From the NCBI GenBank assembly GCA_016296775.1, contig JAEDIE010000025.1, forward strand, positions 1 to 21,187: DNA of 21,187 nt, in the 5' to 3' direction. Within the stretch, counting starts at the first letter, position 1, and every line of letters begins with the position of its first letter. The notes under the pieces are model-generated. The model was not told where the DNA came from, did no database searches, and saw nothing but the letters and a program-made list of their open reading frames with translations. Origin of the DNA: Bacilli bacterium. GTDB taxonomy: Bacteria > Bacillota_I > Bacilli_A > RFN20 > CAG-826. This document shows, in pieces, positions 14,720 to 21,168 of this stretch. The translations under genes and the position numbers were made by a program.

Positions 14720-16021
14720 ATGATTGAATATAAAATGACATTAACCGATGAAGAAAAAGCTATATTAGAAGGAAAAGAAGGTGAAACCAAGCAAAAAATG
14801 ATGGAAACGCTTGTCCTTTTTGGAGATATTTTTAACGCTAAAAGAATGGTTAAAGTAACTCATAATGAGGGACATTTAGTTACATCTTTTGGTATTCCTT
14901 TACTTAAACCTTTATATGGTACAATGGAACAATTAATTAAAGATGATTGTAAAGCCGAAGGAGGCTTTACAATGGATCCTAGACCATTAGACTATAAAAA
15001 TGTTAGATGTAATTTATTAGAGAAAATTGTATTTGATAAAATTTTATATGGAAAACAAAAAGAATATGAAGAACAACTTAAGAAGGTTGGTTTAACTGAT
15101 GAAAATTCATTTTCTTGTACCTCATATTTAAAAGAATGTGGAAATAGACCTGCTTATGGAGATATTCTTTCTTGGGCTGAAAGTAGTGCTGTTGTCTTTG
15201 CTAACTCAGTTTTAGGTGCTAGATGCAATAGAAATAGTGGAATGCTTGATTTATTTGGTTCTATTTTAGGTGTAGTTCCTGAATTCGGATTACTAAAAGA
15301 TGAAAATAGAGAAGCAACATGGATAATTGAACTTAAAACAACAAAAATTCCTGAAGCTCAAATATTAGGTTCTGCAATCGGAATGAAAGTAATGGATGAA
15401 GTTCCTTATATTATTGGATTAGATGATTATTTAGGAACTGAACTTAATGACTTTAATGAAGCTTATCTTAAGGATATGGGTGCAGCTAGTGCAAGTAATG
15501 GTGCTGTTGGTTTATTCCATGTTGAAAACTTAACTCCTGAAGCTAAAGAAAAGAAGAGAAAATTAATTAAAAATGGAGCAAAAACATATGTTATTGATGA
15601 TGAAGAACTTGAAAGAGTTTATAAATCATATCCTAATATGTGGAAAAAGAAAGATAAAGCTCCTGAACTTTGCTTTATTGGATGTCCTCATTTAACTTTA
15701 TCTCAAGCTAAATTATGGCATGACAAAATAAAAGAATCTTTAATAGAACATAAATTAAAGAAAGTAACATGTAAGGTTGTATTGACTCTTGCTCCTAAAG
15801 TAAAAGAACAATTCATTAAAGAATATAAAAAAGATTATGATGAACTTTATGAAATGGGAGTAACAATGTCTAGTATATGTCCTTTAATGTATACAAATAA
15901 TCCACTTGTTCATTCAAAAGCAATCATTACTAATTCAAATAAGTTAAGAACTTATTCTATGTCAAGATACTTTAAAGATGAAGAAATCTTAAAACTCATT
16001 AGTGGAGAAAGGATTTATTAG
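14720..16021 (+). CDS. Aconitase X (AcnX) catalytic large subunit
   Basis: This 433-residue protein of the aconitase X family (formerly DUF521) is a Fe-S hydro-lyase. It shows the opening TLTDEEKAILEGKEGE, TSYL with C133, the SWAESSAVVFANSVLGAR block (151-168) with N170 and R171, GCPH with C322, and SSICP with C387. C133, C322 and C387 fit the three cluster ligands. A cysteine (C169) replaces the more usual Thr/Ser of GARTNR. Characterised relatives dehydrate cis-3-hydroxyproline (bacteria) or mevalonate 5-phosphate (archaea). This enzyme cannot be assigned to either by eye. AGAGGT lies upstream of ATG 14720, nine bases after the oxidoreductase stop. The small subunit starts one base after its TAG. 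Confidence 0.88.
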   Translation: MIEYKMTLTDEEKAILEGKEGETKQKMMETLVLFGDIFNAKRMVKVTHNEGHLVTSFGIPLLKPLYGTMEQLIKDDCKAEGGFTMDPRPLDYKNVRCNLLEKIVFDKILYGKQKEYEEQLKKVGLTDENSFSCTSYLKECGNRPAYGDILSWAESSAVVFANSVLGARCNRNSGMLDLFGSILGVVPEFGLLKDENREATWIIELKTTKIPEAQILGSAIGMKVMDEVPYIIGLDDYLGTELNDFNEAYLKDMGAASASNGAVGLFHVENLTPEAKEKKRKLIKNGAKTYVIDDEELERVYKSYPNMWKKKDKAPELCFIGCPHLTLSQAKLWHDKIKESLIEHKLKKVTCKVVLTLAPKVKEQFIKEYKKDYDELYEMGVTMSSICPLMYTNNPLVHSKAIITNSNKLRTYSMSRYFKDEEILKLISGERIY

Positions 16022-16022
16022 T

Positions 16023-16469
16023 ATGAAAGAATTTAAAGGAAGAGTTATCGCTAAAGGTAATTTTATTGGTGAAGCCAAAGTTACACATAGTGGATTTAAT
16101 ACATTAGCAAGTTTTCAAAAATCAGCTTTATTAAACAAAAAACAAGTAAAAGTAAGTGATCAAAATAATAAAGAATTATTTGGAGAAAATATTACTAACA
16201 AGATATTATGTTTACCAATAACAATTGGTTCAACAACTGGAGGCTTAGTTATTCAAACTGTATGTTCAATGCATATTAATCCTCGCGCTTTCTTGTTTTC
16301 TGAACAAATTGATTCTTTAGCAGCTAGTGGAATCGTATTAGCCAAAGTTTGGCAAGATAGTGATATTATTTGTATCGATTCATTAGGTAAAGAATTTTTA
16401 GATACTGTTAAACAAAACGATAAATTAGAAATAAAAGAGGACGGAACAGTTATTATTTTAGATAAATAA
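16023..16469 (+). CDS. Aconitase X small (swivel) subunit
   Basis: This 148-residue swivelling domain (DUF126) of heterodimeric aconitase X closes over the active site of the large subunit. Visible features are FKGRVIAKGNFIGEAKV at the start and the GSTTGG active-site loop (69-74, with S70 matching the serine of the family's GSSTGS motif). ATG 16023 is preferred over GTG 16002 because the large-subunit gene ends at 16021 and AAAGGA is 9 bases before the ATG; homologs start close to the GRV motif. The usual HPL-containing stretch after residue 40 is weakly conserved, so it is a diverged member. It is probably always co-made with the large subunit. Confidence 0.87.
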   Translation: MKEFKGRVIAKGNFIGEAKVTHSGFNTLASFQKSALLNKKQVKVSDQNNKELFGENITNKILCLPITIGSTTGGLVIQTVCSMHINPRAFLFSEQIDSLAASGIVLAKVWQDSDIICIDSLGKEFLDTVKQNDKLEIKEDGTVIILDK

Positions 16470-16535
16470 TATGTTTACATATAAATAATAAATTTATTGG
16501 CTCATATTTTTAAAATATTTTTATTTAAAAAATAG

Positions 16536-16565
16536 TTTTCTAAATATACTTTAAACTTTAGAAAA
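16536..16565 (+). other. Weak hairpin after the AcnX operon
   Basis: TTTTCTAAA (16536-16544) pairs with TTTAGAAAA (16557-16565) across a 12-base loop. No U-tract follows, so termination of the operon more likely relies on the larger palindrome at 16575-16617, which is followed by T7. The rest of 16470-16574 is AT-rich with nothing else recognised. Confidence 0.35.
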
Positions 16566-16577
16566 ATAGCAATGTAT

Positions 16578-16616
16578 GTGTCACAAATTCAAAAAAATTT
16601 TAAATTTGTGACACAT
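16578..16616. repeat. 39-nt palindromic repeat, left copy, flanking the DUF4143 gene
   Basis: This 39-base segment is identical to 17879-17917. It is itself an inverted repeat: with adjacent bases the left copy forms a 15-bp perfect stem (16575-16589 with 16603-16617) around a 13-base AT loop. The core arms are GTGTCACAAATT and its complement. ATTATTTTTTT follows, so it can also terminate the AcnX operon. GTGACA (16608-16613) inside the right arm forms the -35 of the next gene's promoter. Confidence 0.9.
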
Positions 16617-16637
16617 ATTATTTTTTTGTCGTATAAT
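16608..16637 (+). promoter_or_regulatory. Promoter of the DUF4143 gene, partly inside the palindrome
   Basis: GTGACA (5 of 6 consensus bases) within the right arm of the palindrome is followed by 18 bases and a perfect TATAAT (16632-16637). GAGG at 16644-16647 precedes ATG 16655. A protein bound to the palindrome would block this promoter. Confidence 0.6.
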
Positions 16638-16654
16638 ATATATGAGGTTTTATT

Positions 16655-17878
16655 ATGTTAATTAAAAGAAATAAATATTTAGAAAACATAAGAAGGTTCT
16701 ATGATTCTAACTTAATTAAGGTATTAACTGGGGTTAGGAGATGTGGTAAAAGCGTTTTATTAAAACAAATCAAAGATGAATTAATCAATGAAAAAGGGAT
16801 AAAAGAAGATCATATAATCTCTATAAATTTTGAGGATGTTAAATTTTCAAATATTAAAAATTTTAATCAGCTTAATGATTTTATAATAGAAAGAATTGGT
16901 GATAGTGAAAAATACTATATTTTCCTTGATGAAATTCAACATGTTATTCAATTTGAAAAAGTGTTGGCATCATTAAAAGCTACTCAAGATGTATCGATAT
17001 TTGTAACAGGTAGTAACTCAAAACTTTTATCTGGTAGACTTGCTAGTCTACTTGTAGGTAGATGCAAGGAATTTAAAATAATGCCTTTTACATATGGTGA
17101 ATTTATTAAATACTATGTTGAAAATGGTATTGAACTTCCAAATAAACCTTTACAAAATTATGTTAGATTTGGAGGAATGCCTCAAAGAGTAGATTACGAT
17201 TCAGAAGAAGATATAAAGGATTATTTAAAATCTATTTATTATGGAATAATTGAAAAAGATATTTGCAATAATAAATCTTTGATTGATAAAGAGACATTTA
17301 TATTGATTTCAAAATATATTATCAATAATTCATCTAAAGAATTCTCAATTCAAAATATTGTAGATTATTATAATTTAAATAATGAAGATGGTATTTATAG
17401 AAAATTAGTTTATAGATACTTAGAAAAATTAGAACAAGCTTGTTTAATATCTAGAGTAAAACGATATGATATAGCTTCTAAACGTACATTAAAACAAGTT
17501 GAAAAACAGTTCGTTGTTGATAATGGTTTTTTACTTGCATGTAATGATTCAAATAAAATTTTTATAGGACATGCTTTAGAGAATTTGGTTTATAACGAAT
17601 TAATTTATAGGGGATTTGATGTTAAAATTGGTAAAACTTATAAAGGCGAAATTGATTTTGTAGCTATGAAAGATGGCAAAAAGTGTTTTATTCAAGTTGC
17701 CTATCTTTTGTCAAGTGATGAAGTAATAGATAGAGAATTTAAAGCTTTTGATTCGGTTCGTGATCCTTCTCCTAAATATGTATTTAGTTTAGATGAATTT
17801 GACATGTCTAGAGATGGAATTACTCACTTTAATATTGAAGATTGGCTTTTAAATAAGGTTGATGTTACCTTATCATAA
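16655..17878 (+). CDS. AAA_14/DUF4143 ATP-binding protein
   Basis: This is a 407-residue AAA-type ATPase of the archaeal-type AAA_14 plus DUF4143 family. It has Walker A GVRRCGKS (26-33), Walker B IFLDE (89-93), a sensor-1-like TGSNSKLLSG (118-127), the FGGMP element (172-176), a winged-helix-like middle (about 215-275), and a C-terminal PD-(D/E)XK-like motif with GEIDF (E332, D334) and IQVAY (347-350), where the canonical lysine is replaced. Family members are often present in many copies per genome and have no settled function. The gene is bracketed by identical palindromic repeats, and its stop TAA directly abuts the right repeat. Transcript and repeat therefore form one compact unit of about 1.34 kb. 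The protein is intact and full length. Confidence 0.85.
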   Translation: MLIKRNKYLENIRRFYDSNLIKVLTGVRRCGKSVLLKQIKDELINEKGIKEDHIISINFEDVKFSNIKNFNQLNDFIIERIGDSEKYYIFLDEIQHVIQFEKVLASLKATQDVSIFVTGSNSKLLSGRLASLLVGRCKEFKIMPFTYGEFIKYYVENGIELPNKPLQNYVRFGGMPQRVDYDSEEDIKDYLKSIYYGIIEKDICNNKSLIDKETFILISKYIINNSSKEFSIQNIVDYYNLNNEDGIYRKLVYRYLEKLEQACLISRVKRYDIASKRTLKQVEKQFVVDNGFLLACNDSNKIFIGHALENLVYNELIYRGFDVKIGKTYKGEIDFVAMKDGKKCFIQVAYLLSSDEVIDREFKAFDSVRDPSPKYVFSLDEFDMSRDGITHFNIEDWLLNKVDVTLS

Positions 17879-17917
17879 GTGTCACAAATTCAAAAAAATT
17901 TTAAATTTGTGACACAT
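17879..17917. repeat. 39-nt palindromic repeat, right copy
   Basis: This is a perfect copy of 16578-16616 in the same orientation, beginning at the base after the DUF4143 stop codon. Its own arms pair over 12 bp (17879-17890 with 17904-17915). It can serve as a terminator-like hairpin (followed by TTTTATTTT) and also carries an outward GTGACA -35, with TATATA 17 bases on (17932-17937). Confidence 0.9.
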
Positions 17918-18150
17918 GTTTTATTTTAAGTTATATAAATGTGTTATTTAACTTAATTAAAAATATGTAAATTCTAGTTAAAAATGGTAATCATGAGATT
18001 ACAATTTTTATATGTATTTACCATGTATTTTTTAAAAAACCATATGTTTTTCAAGCTATTTTTATATTTTACTTTTTAAAGTAAAATATATTTTAAATAC
18101 GCCTTAAAAAGTGATATATTTTTAATCGTTATAGTTATAGGAGAGTAGTT
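17918..18150 (+). promoter_or_regulatory. Structured AT-rich leader region of the SHOCT gene
   Basis: No gene is seen in these 233 bases. They hold GTAATC/GATTAC (17987-17992/17997-18002), an outer ATGGTAA/TTACCAT pair (17984-17990/18018-18024), and a 13-bp perfect stem with a 2-base centre (18063-18075/18078-18090). A possible promoter, TTTAAA (18092-18097), 17 bases, TATATT (18115-18120), follows the last palindrome. GGAGAG lies before ATG 18151. Confidence 0.4.
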
Positions 18151-18708
18151 ATGAGTAAAACATATAATGAGTTAAGAGAAGAAGAATTAAATAAGAGAGC
18201 ATATTTAACTAAAAGAGTAAAAGCTGGATATATTTTAAGCATTGTTTTTAGTGCTCTTTCAATTTTAGGTGTATCAATTAGCTGGATTGATCAATTTGCA
18301 TATGGTGATTTTGCTAGTATTTCTACATCAATTGCTTTTATTGTTTGTGGAGGTATATTCTTAAATAAAACATTAAAATCAATTGAAAAAGGCGAAAAAT
18401 ATACTTATTTAGGTGTCCTTGGTATTATTTTTGGATTTATTTTTGCAGGCATTTATTATTTACGTTTTAATCCTAAAAACTTTGAAGATTTACACAAAGA
18501 ATCAAGTGATTATGAACTTAAAAGTGAAGATGTCGTTGTTGAAGATAGTATTAAAGAAGAAATAAAAGAAGAACCAATTACTAAAACAGAAACAGATGAT
18601 TCTATTAAACAGCAATTACTTACCTTAAAAGAATTATACGAAAAAGAAGTAATTACTTTAGAAGAATACGAAGCAAAGAAAGCTGAATTATTAGAACAAA
18701 TCAAATAA
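18151..18708 (+). CDS. Small membrane protein with C-terminal SHOCT domain
   Basis: This is a 185-residue membrane protein of unknown function. Three hydrophobic helices lie at about 26-46, 57-71 and 84-107. An acidic linker (about 110-150) follows, then a SHOCT domain: LLTLKELYEKEVITLEEYEAKK is residues 151-172 in shape (a leucine-rich helix, a turn at ITLEEY, and a second helix). SHOCT modules are short helical hairpins thought to mediate oligomerisation and are usually C-terminal, as here. ATG 18151 has a GGAGAG site. The stop codon at 18706-18708 is back-to-back with the stop of the convergent exporter, with no base between and no terminator, so transcripts must overlap. Confidence 0.75.
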   Translation: MSKTYNELREEELNKRAYLTKRVKAGYILSIVFSALSILGVSISWIDQFAYGDFASISTSIAFIVCGGIFLNKTLKSIEKGEKYTYLGVLGIIFGFIFAGIYYLRFNPKNFEDLHKESSDYELKSEDVVVEDSIKEEIKEEPITKTETDDSIKQQLLTLKELYEKEVITLEEYEAKKAELLEQIK

Positions 18709-20472
18709 TTAGTTTTCCATTTTGATTTTATTATCTAAAGATATTAAATCATTTTCCTTAACATCTTTAAATTGGAGCATATATAGTTGAGTATATATGC
18801 CTTTTTTATTGATTAATTCTTCATGATTTCCACTTTCAATAATTTTACCATTACTAACTACAAGTATTTTTGTAGCATTTTTAATAGTAGACAATCTATG
18901 AGCAACAATAATAGTGGTTCTACCTTTACTTAATTCATTTAATGAGTTTTGAATTAATAATTCTGTAGTGTTATCTAATGCACTTGTAGCTTCATCAAGA
19001 ATTAAAATTTTAGGATTCTTTAAGAATACTCTAGCGATACTTATTCTTTGTTTTTGTCCTCCGCTTAATTTAACACCTCTTTCTCCTACGAGAGTGTCAA
19101 ATCCATTCTCTAAAGAAATAATATACTCATAAATATTGGCTTTTTTACTAGCCTCAACAACTTCTTCGTCAGTTGCGTTTTCATTTCCATATAAAATATT
19201 ATCTTTAATAGTTCCATTAAACAAAAATACATCTTGTTGAACAATACCGATATTTTTTCTTAATGATTCTAAAGTAAAATCATTTATATTTTGGTTATCA
19301 ATTTTAATAGATCCGTTTACTACGTTATAAAAGCGAGGAATAAGATGACAAATAGTAGTTTTTCCTCCGCCTGTAGGTCCAATTAAAGCAATTGTTTCAC
19401 CTTGTTTAATATCAAAAGAGATGTGATTTAATATGGTTTTTGAATCATTATAAGAGAAAGTTACATCATCAAAAGTAATATCTCCTTTAACATTTTCTAA
19501 TATTTTATCCCCTTCATATTCGTTTTCTTCATGTTCATCCATAATCTCTAAAAATCTTTTAAATCCAGTAGTTCCGTTAACAAATTGTTCACTAAATTGA
19601 ATAACTTGATGAACAGGAGAAATAAATAAACTAATAGAAACAATAAATGTAGTTAAATCACTTACTTCCATGACTTTATAGTAAGTAAACAAACCTCCAC
19701 CTAAAATAATTAAAACATTGAATATATCAGTAATAAATTGACTAGAAGAGAAGAACTTAGCCATAGCACCAAATGATTCGCTTCTAGCTTGAACAAATTC
19801 TTCATTAAATGTATCAAATTTCATAGCTTCTTTTTTGCTATTTGTATAAGCCTTAGTAACTCTAATTCCTGTAATAGAAGATTCAATACTAGCATTTACT
19901 TTAGCAATAGCAATTTTTGAATTAGTCATAGCTATTTTCATTTTCTTTCTAAAATACATGGAAATTACTAGTAAAATTGGTAACATACATAAACAAATTA
20001 AACCTAAAATCCAGTTTAAAATCATTAAATATATGAAGGAAGAAACAATAGTGATAGAGGCGATAAAGATATTTTCTGGACCATGATGAGCAAGTTCACT
20101 TATTTCAAATAAATCATTAGTCATTCTTGACATGATCTTTCCAGTTTCATGGTTATCATAATATGAGTAAGGTAATCTTTGAAGTTTATCAAACATATCT
20201 TTTCTCATTTCAGCTTGCATTCTTACACCCATTACGTGACCATAATATTGAATAAAGTAACGTAATAACATTCTAATTAAATAAATTGATAAAAGAATAA
20301 TAGAAGCAATAATAATACCATTTACATTATTTTTAGGTATAAAATCTTTAAGTAACATATTAGTAATAATTGGATAACCAATACCAATAGCAGCAACTAA
20401 AAATGAAGCAATTAAATCTAAAGCAAATATCTTTTTATGTGGTTTATAATAATGAACAAATCTTTTTAACAT
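18709..20472 (-). CDS. ABC exporter (MsbA/LmrA/BmrA-type half transporter)
   Basis: This 587-residue half-exporter joins a six-helix type IV ABC transmembrane domain (about 1-315) to an ATPase domain. It has Walker A GPTGGGKTT (365-373), Q-loop near Q412, signature LSGGQ (469-473), Walker B ILILDE (489-494), D-loop SALD and H-loop H525. The TMD shows the NDL element (NDLFEIS at 119-125) and the coupling-helix pattern of multidrug and lipid exporters, probably acting as a homodimer. GGGGG seven to eight bases before ATG 20472 sets the start. No partner half-transporter is next to it, which supports homodimerisation. Its promoter overlaps a 27-bp palindrome, suggesting repression by a dimeric regulator such as a MarR-type protein. 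The exported substrate is unknown. Confidence 0.88.
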   Translation of the reverse strand: MLKRFVHYYKPHKKIFALDLIASFLVAAIGIGYPIITNMLLKDFIPKNNVNGIIIASIILLSIYLIRMLLRYFIQYYGHVMGVRMQAEMRKDMFDKLQRLPYSYYDNHETGKIMSRMTNDLFEISELAHHGPENIFIASITIVSSFIYLMILNWILGLICLCMLPILLVISMYFRKKMKIAMTNSKIAIAKVNASIESSITGIRVTKAYTNSKKEAMKFDTFNEEFVQARSESFGAMAKFFSSSQFITDIFNVLIILGGGLFTYYKVMEVSDLTTFIVSISLFISPVHQVIQFSEQFVNGTTGFKRFLEIMDEHEENEYEGDKILENVKGDITFDDVTFSYNDSKTILNHISFDIKQGETIALIGPTGGGKTTICHLIPRFYNVVNGSIKIDNQNINDFTLESLRKNIGIVQQDVFLFNGTIKDNILYGNENATDEEVVEASKKANIYEYIISLENGFDTLVGERGVKLSGGQKQRISIARVFLKNPKILILDEATSALDNTTELLIQNSLNELSKGRTTIIVAHRLSTIKNATKILVVSNGKIIESGNHEELINKKGIYTQLYMLQFKDVKENDLISLDNKIKMEN

Positions 20473-20496
20473 GTCGTTTTCCCCCTTTAACTTTTA

Positions 20497-20526
20497 ATTA
20501 TATCTAATAATTTTAAATAATGTAAT
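20497..20526 (-). promoter_or_regulatory. Promoter of the ABC exporter
   Basis: On the minus strand TATAAT (20502-20497) lies 18 bases from ATTACA (20526-20521, 4 of 6 bases). The -35 lies within the 27-bp palindrome. The predicted start is near 20490, leaving an 18-base leader with GGGGG. Confidence 0.5.
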
Positions 20527-20542
20527 TAATAATTACATTATT
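20516..20542. promoter_or_regulatory. Perfect 27-bp palindrome, putative operator
   Basis: Thirteen-base arms (20516-20528 and 20530-20542; AATAATGTAATTA and its complement) flank a single central base. The site covers the -35 of the exporter and lies about 28 bases upstream of the -35 of the divergent spx promoter. Its size and symmetry suit a MarR- or TetR-type dimer. No such regulator gene is in the window. Confidence 0.6.
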
Positions 20543-20569
20543 AATAAAATAATAACTTTATAATTATTT

Positions 20570-20598
20570 TTGACTTAAAATATAAAAAACTATATTAT
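20570..20598 (+). promoter_or_regulatory. Distal promoter of spx
   Basis: TTGACT (20570-20575, 5 of 6 bases), a 17-base spacer and TATTAT (20593-20598, 5 of 6) predict a transcript start near 20605. That is just before a 25-bp perfect palindrome (20609-20633) that would form a hairpin at the very 5' end of the message. Confidence 0.55.
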
Positions 20599-20608
20599 TT
20601 CCTATATA

Positions 20609-20633
20609 TTTTTAACTTTAATAAAGTTAAAAA
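20609..20633 (+). other. 25-bp palindrome in the spx leader
   Basis: TTTTTAACTTTA (20609-20620) pairs perfectly with TAAAGTTAAAAA (20622-20633) around one base. As RNA the tip would have to open to a loop of at least three bases. It could be an operator, a 5'-protective hairpin or an attenuator. Confidence 0.5.
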
Positions 20634-20665
20634 GTATACTTATTTATAAAATTTAAAAAATAAGA

Positions 20666-20671
20666 TATAAT
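20666..20671 (+). promoter_or_regulatory. Proximal -10 box of spx
   Basis: A perfect TATAAT ends nine bases before ATG 20680. If it is used, transcription would start at about 20678 and give a leaderless message. No clear -35 accompanies it. Confidence 0.35.
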
Positions 20672-20679
20672 ATAAATGT

Positions 20680-21117
20680 ATGATAACAATATATACCTCA
20701 CCAAGCTGTGCTTCTTGTAGAAAAGTAAAGAAGTGGTTTAAAGAACAAAATATTCCTTTTAAAGAAAAGAATATCTTTTCTTCAACTTTAGATGAGCAAG
20801 AATTAAAAGATATATTAAGCAAAACTGAAAACGGAACAGAAGATATTATTTCTACTAGATCAAACATTATTAAAGAAGGAAACATAGATATTGATAACAT
20901 GTCTATCAATCAATTAGTAGCTTTTATTAAAGAAAATCCTTCTATTTTAAAAAGACCTATCATAGTAGATGATAGAAGAATTCAAGTAGGATATAACGAA
21001 GAAGAAATAAGAACCTTTATTCCAATCGCTAGAAGAATAGCAGAAGAAGCTTGTAAATATCATCTTTCTTCATCTTGTTGTTGTGAAAACTGTACTTGTC
21101 ATAAGAATAAATTGTAA
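20680..21117 (+). CDS. spx: Spx/ArsC-family redox-responsive transcription regulator
   Basis: This 145-residue protein matches Bacillus Spx closely: it opens MITIYTSPSC with the CxxC switch C10/C13, then EDIISTRS (54-61) and RPIIVDDRRIQVGYNEEEIR (92-111) with R92, the RNA polymerase alpha-CTD contact position in Spx. Spx binds RNA polymerase and redirects transcription under thiol stress; its level is set by ClpXP turnover. This copy has a C-terminal extension with six cysteines (C125, C133, C134, C135, C138, C140) and two histidines (H128, H141), not seen in the Bacillus protein, which may bind metal or sense redox state. No Shine-Dalgarno sequence precedes ATG 20680. An out-of-frame ATG overlaps at 20676. 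Confidence 0.9.
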   Translation: MITIYTSPSCASCRKVKKWFKEQNIPFKEKNIFSSTLDEQELKDILSKTENGTEDIISTRSNIIKEGNIDIDNMSINQLVAFIKENPSILKRPIIVDDRRIQVGYNEEEIRTFIPIARRIAEEACKYHLSSSCCCENCTCHKNKL

Positions 21118-21120
21118 ATA

Positions 21121-21148
21121 AAATAGCTCACGAAATCGTGAGCTATTT
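21121..21148 (+). terminator. Intrinsic terminator after spx, probably bidirectional
   Basis: A 12-bp perfect stem (21121-21132 with 21137-21148; AGCTCACG/CGTGAGCT core) with an AAAT loop starts four bases after the spx stop. The ATTTATATTT arm and tail is U-rich, and the AAAT arm allows use from the other strand as well. Confidence 0.85.
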
Positions 21149-21168
21149 ATATTTGAATTCAATATTAA

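Noticed and set aside
16002..16022. GTG start at 16002 for the AcnX small subunit
   Set aside because: It would overlap the large subunit and add seven residues; ATG 16023 has AAAGGA at the correct distance and matches the family start.
16578..17917. CRISPR repeats
   Set aside because: There are only two copies 1.3 kb apart, separated by a gene, and no spacers or cas genes are present.
17918..18150. Riboswitch or small RNA in the leader of the SHOCT gene
   Set aside because: Several inverted repeats are present, but in such AT-rich sequence I cannot match them to any known riboswitch fold.
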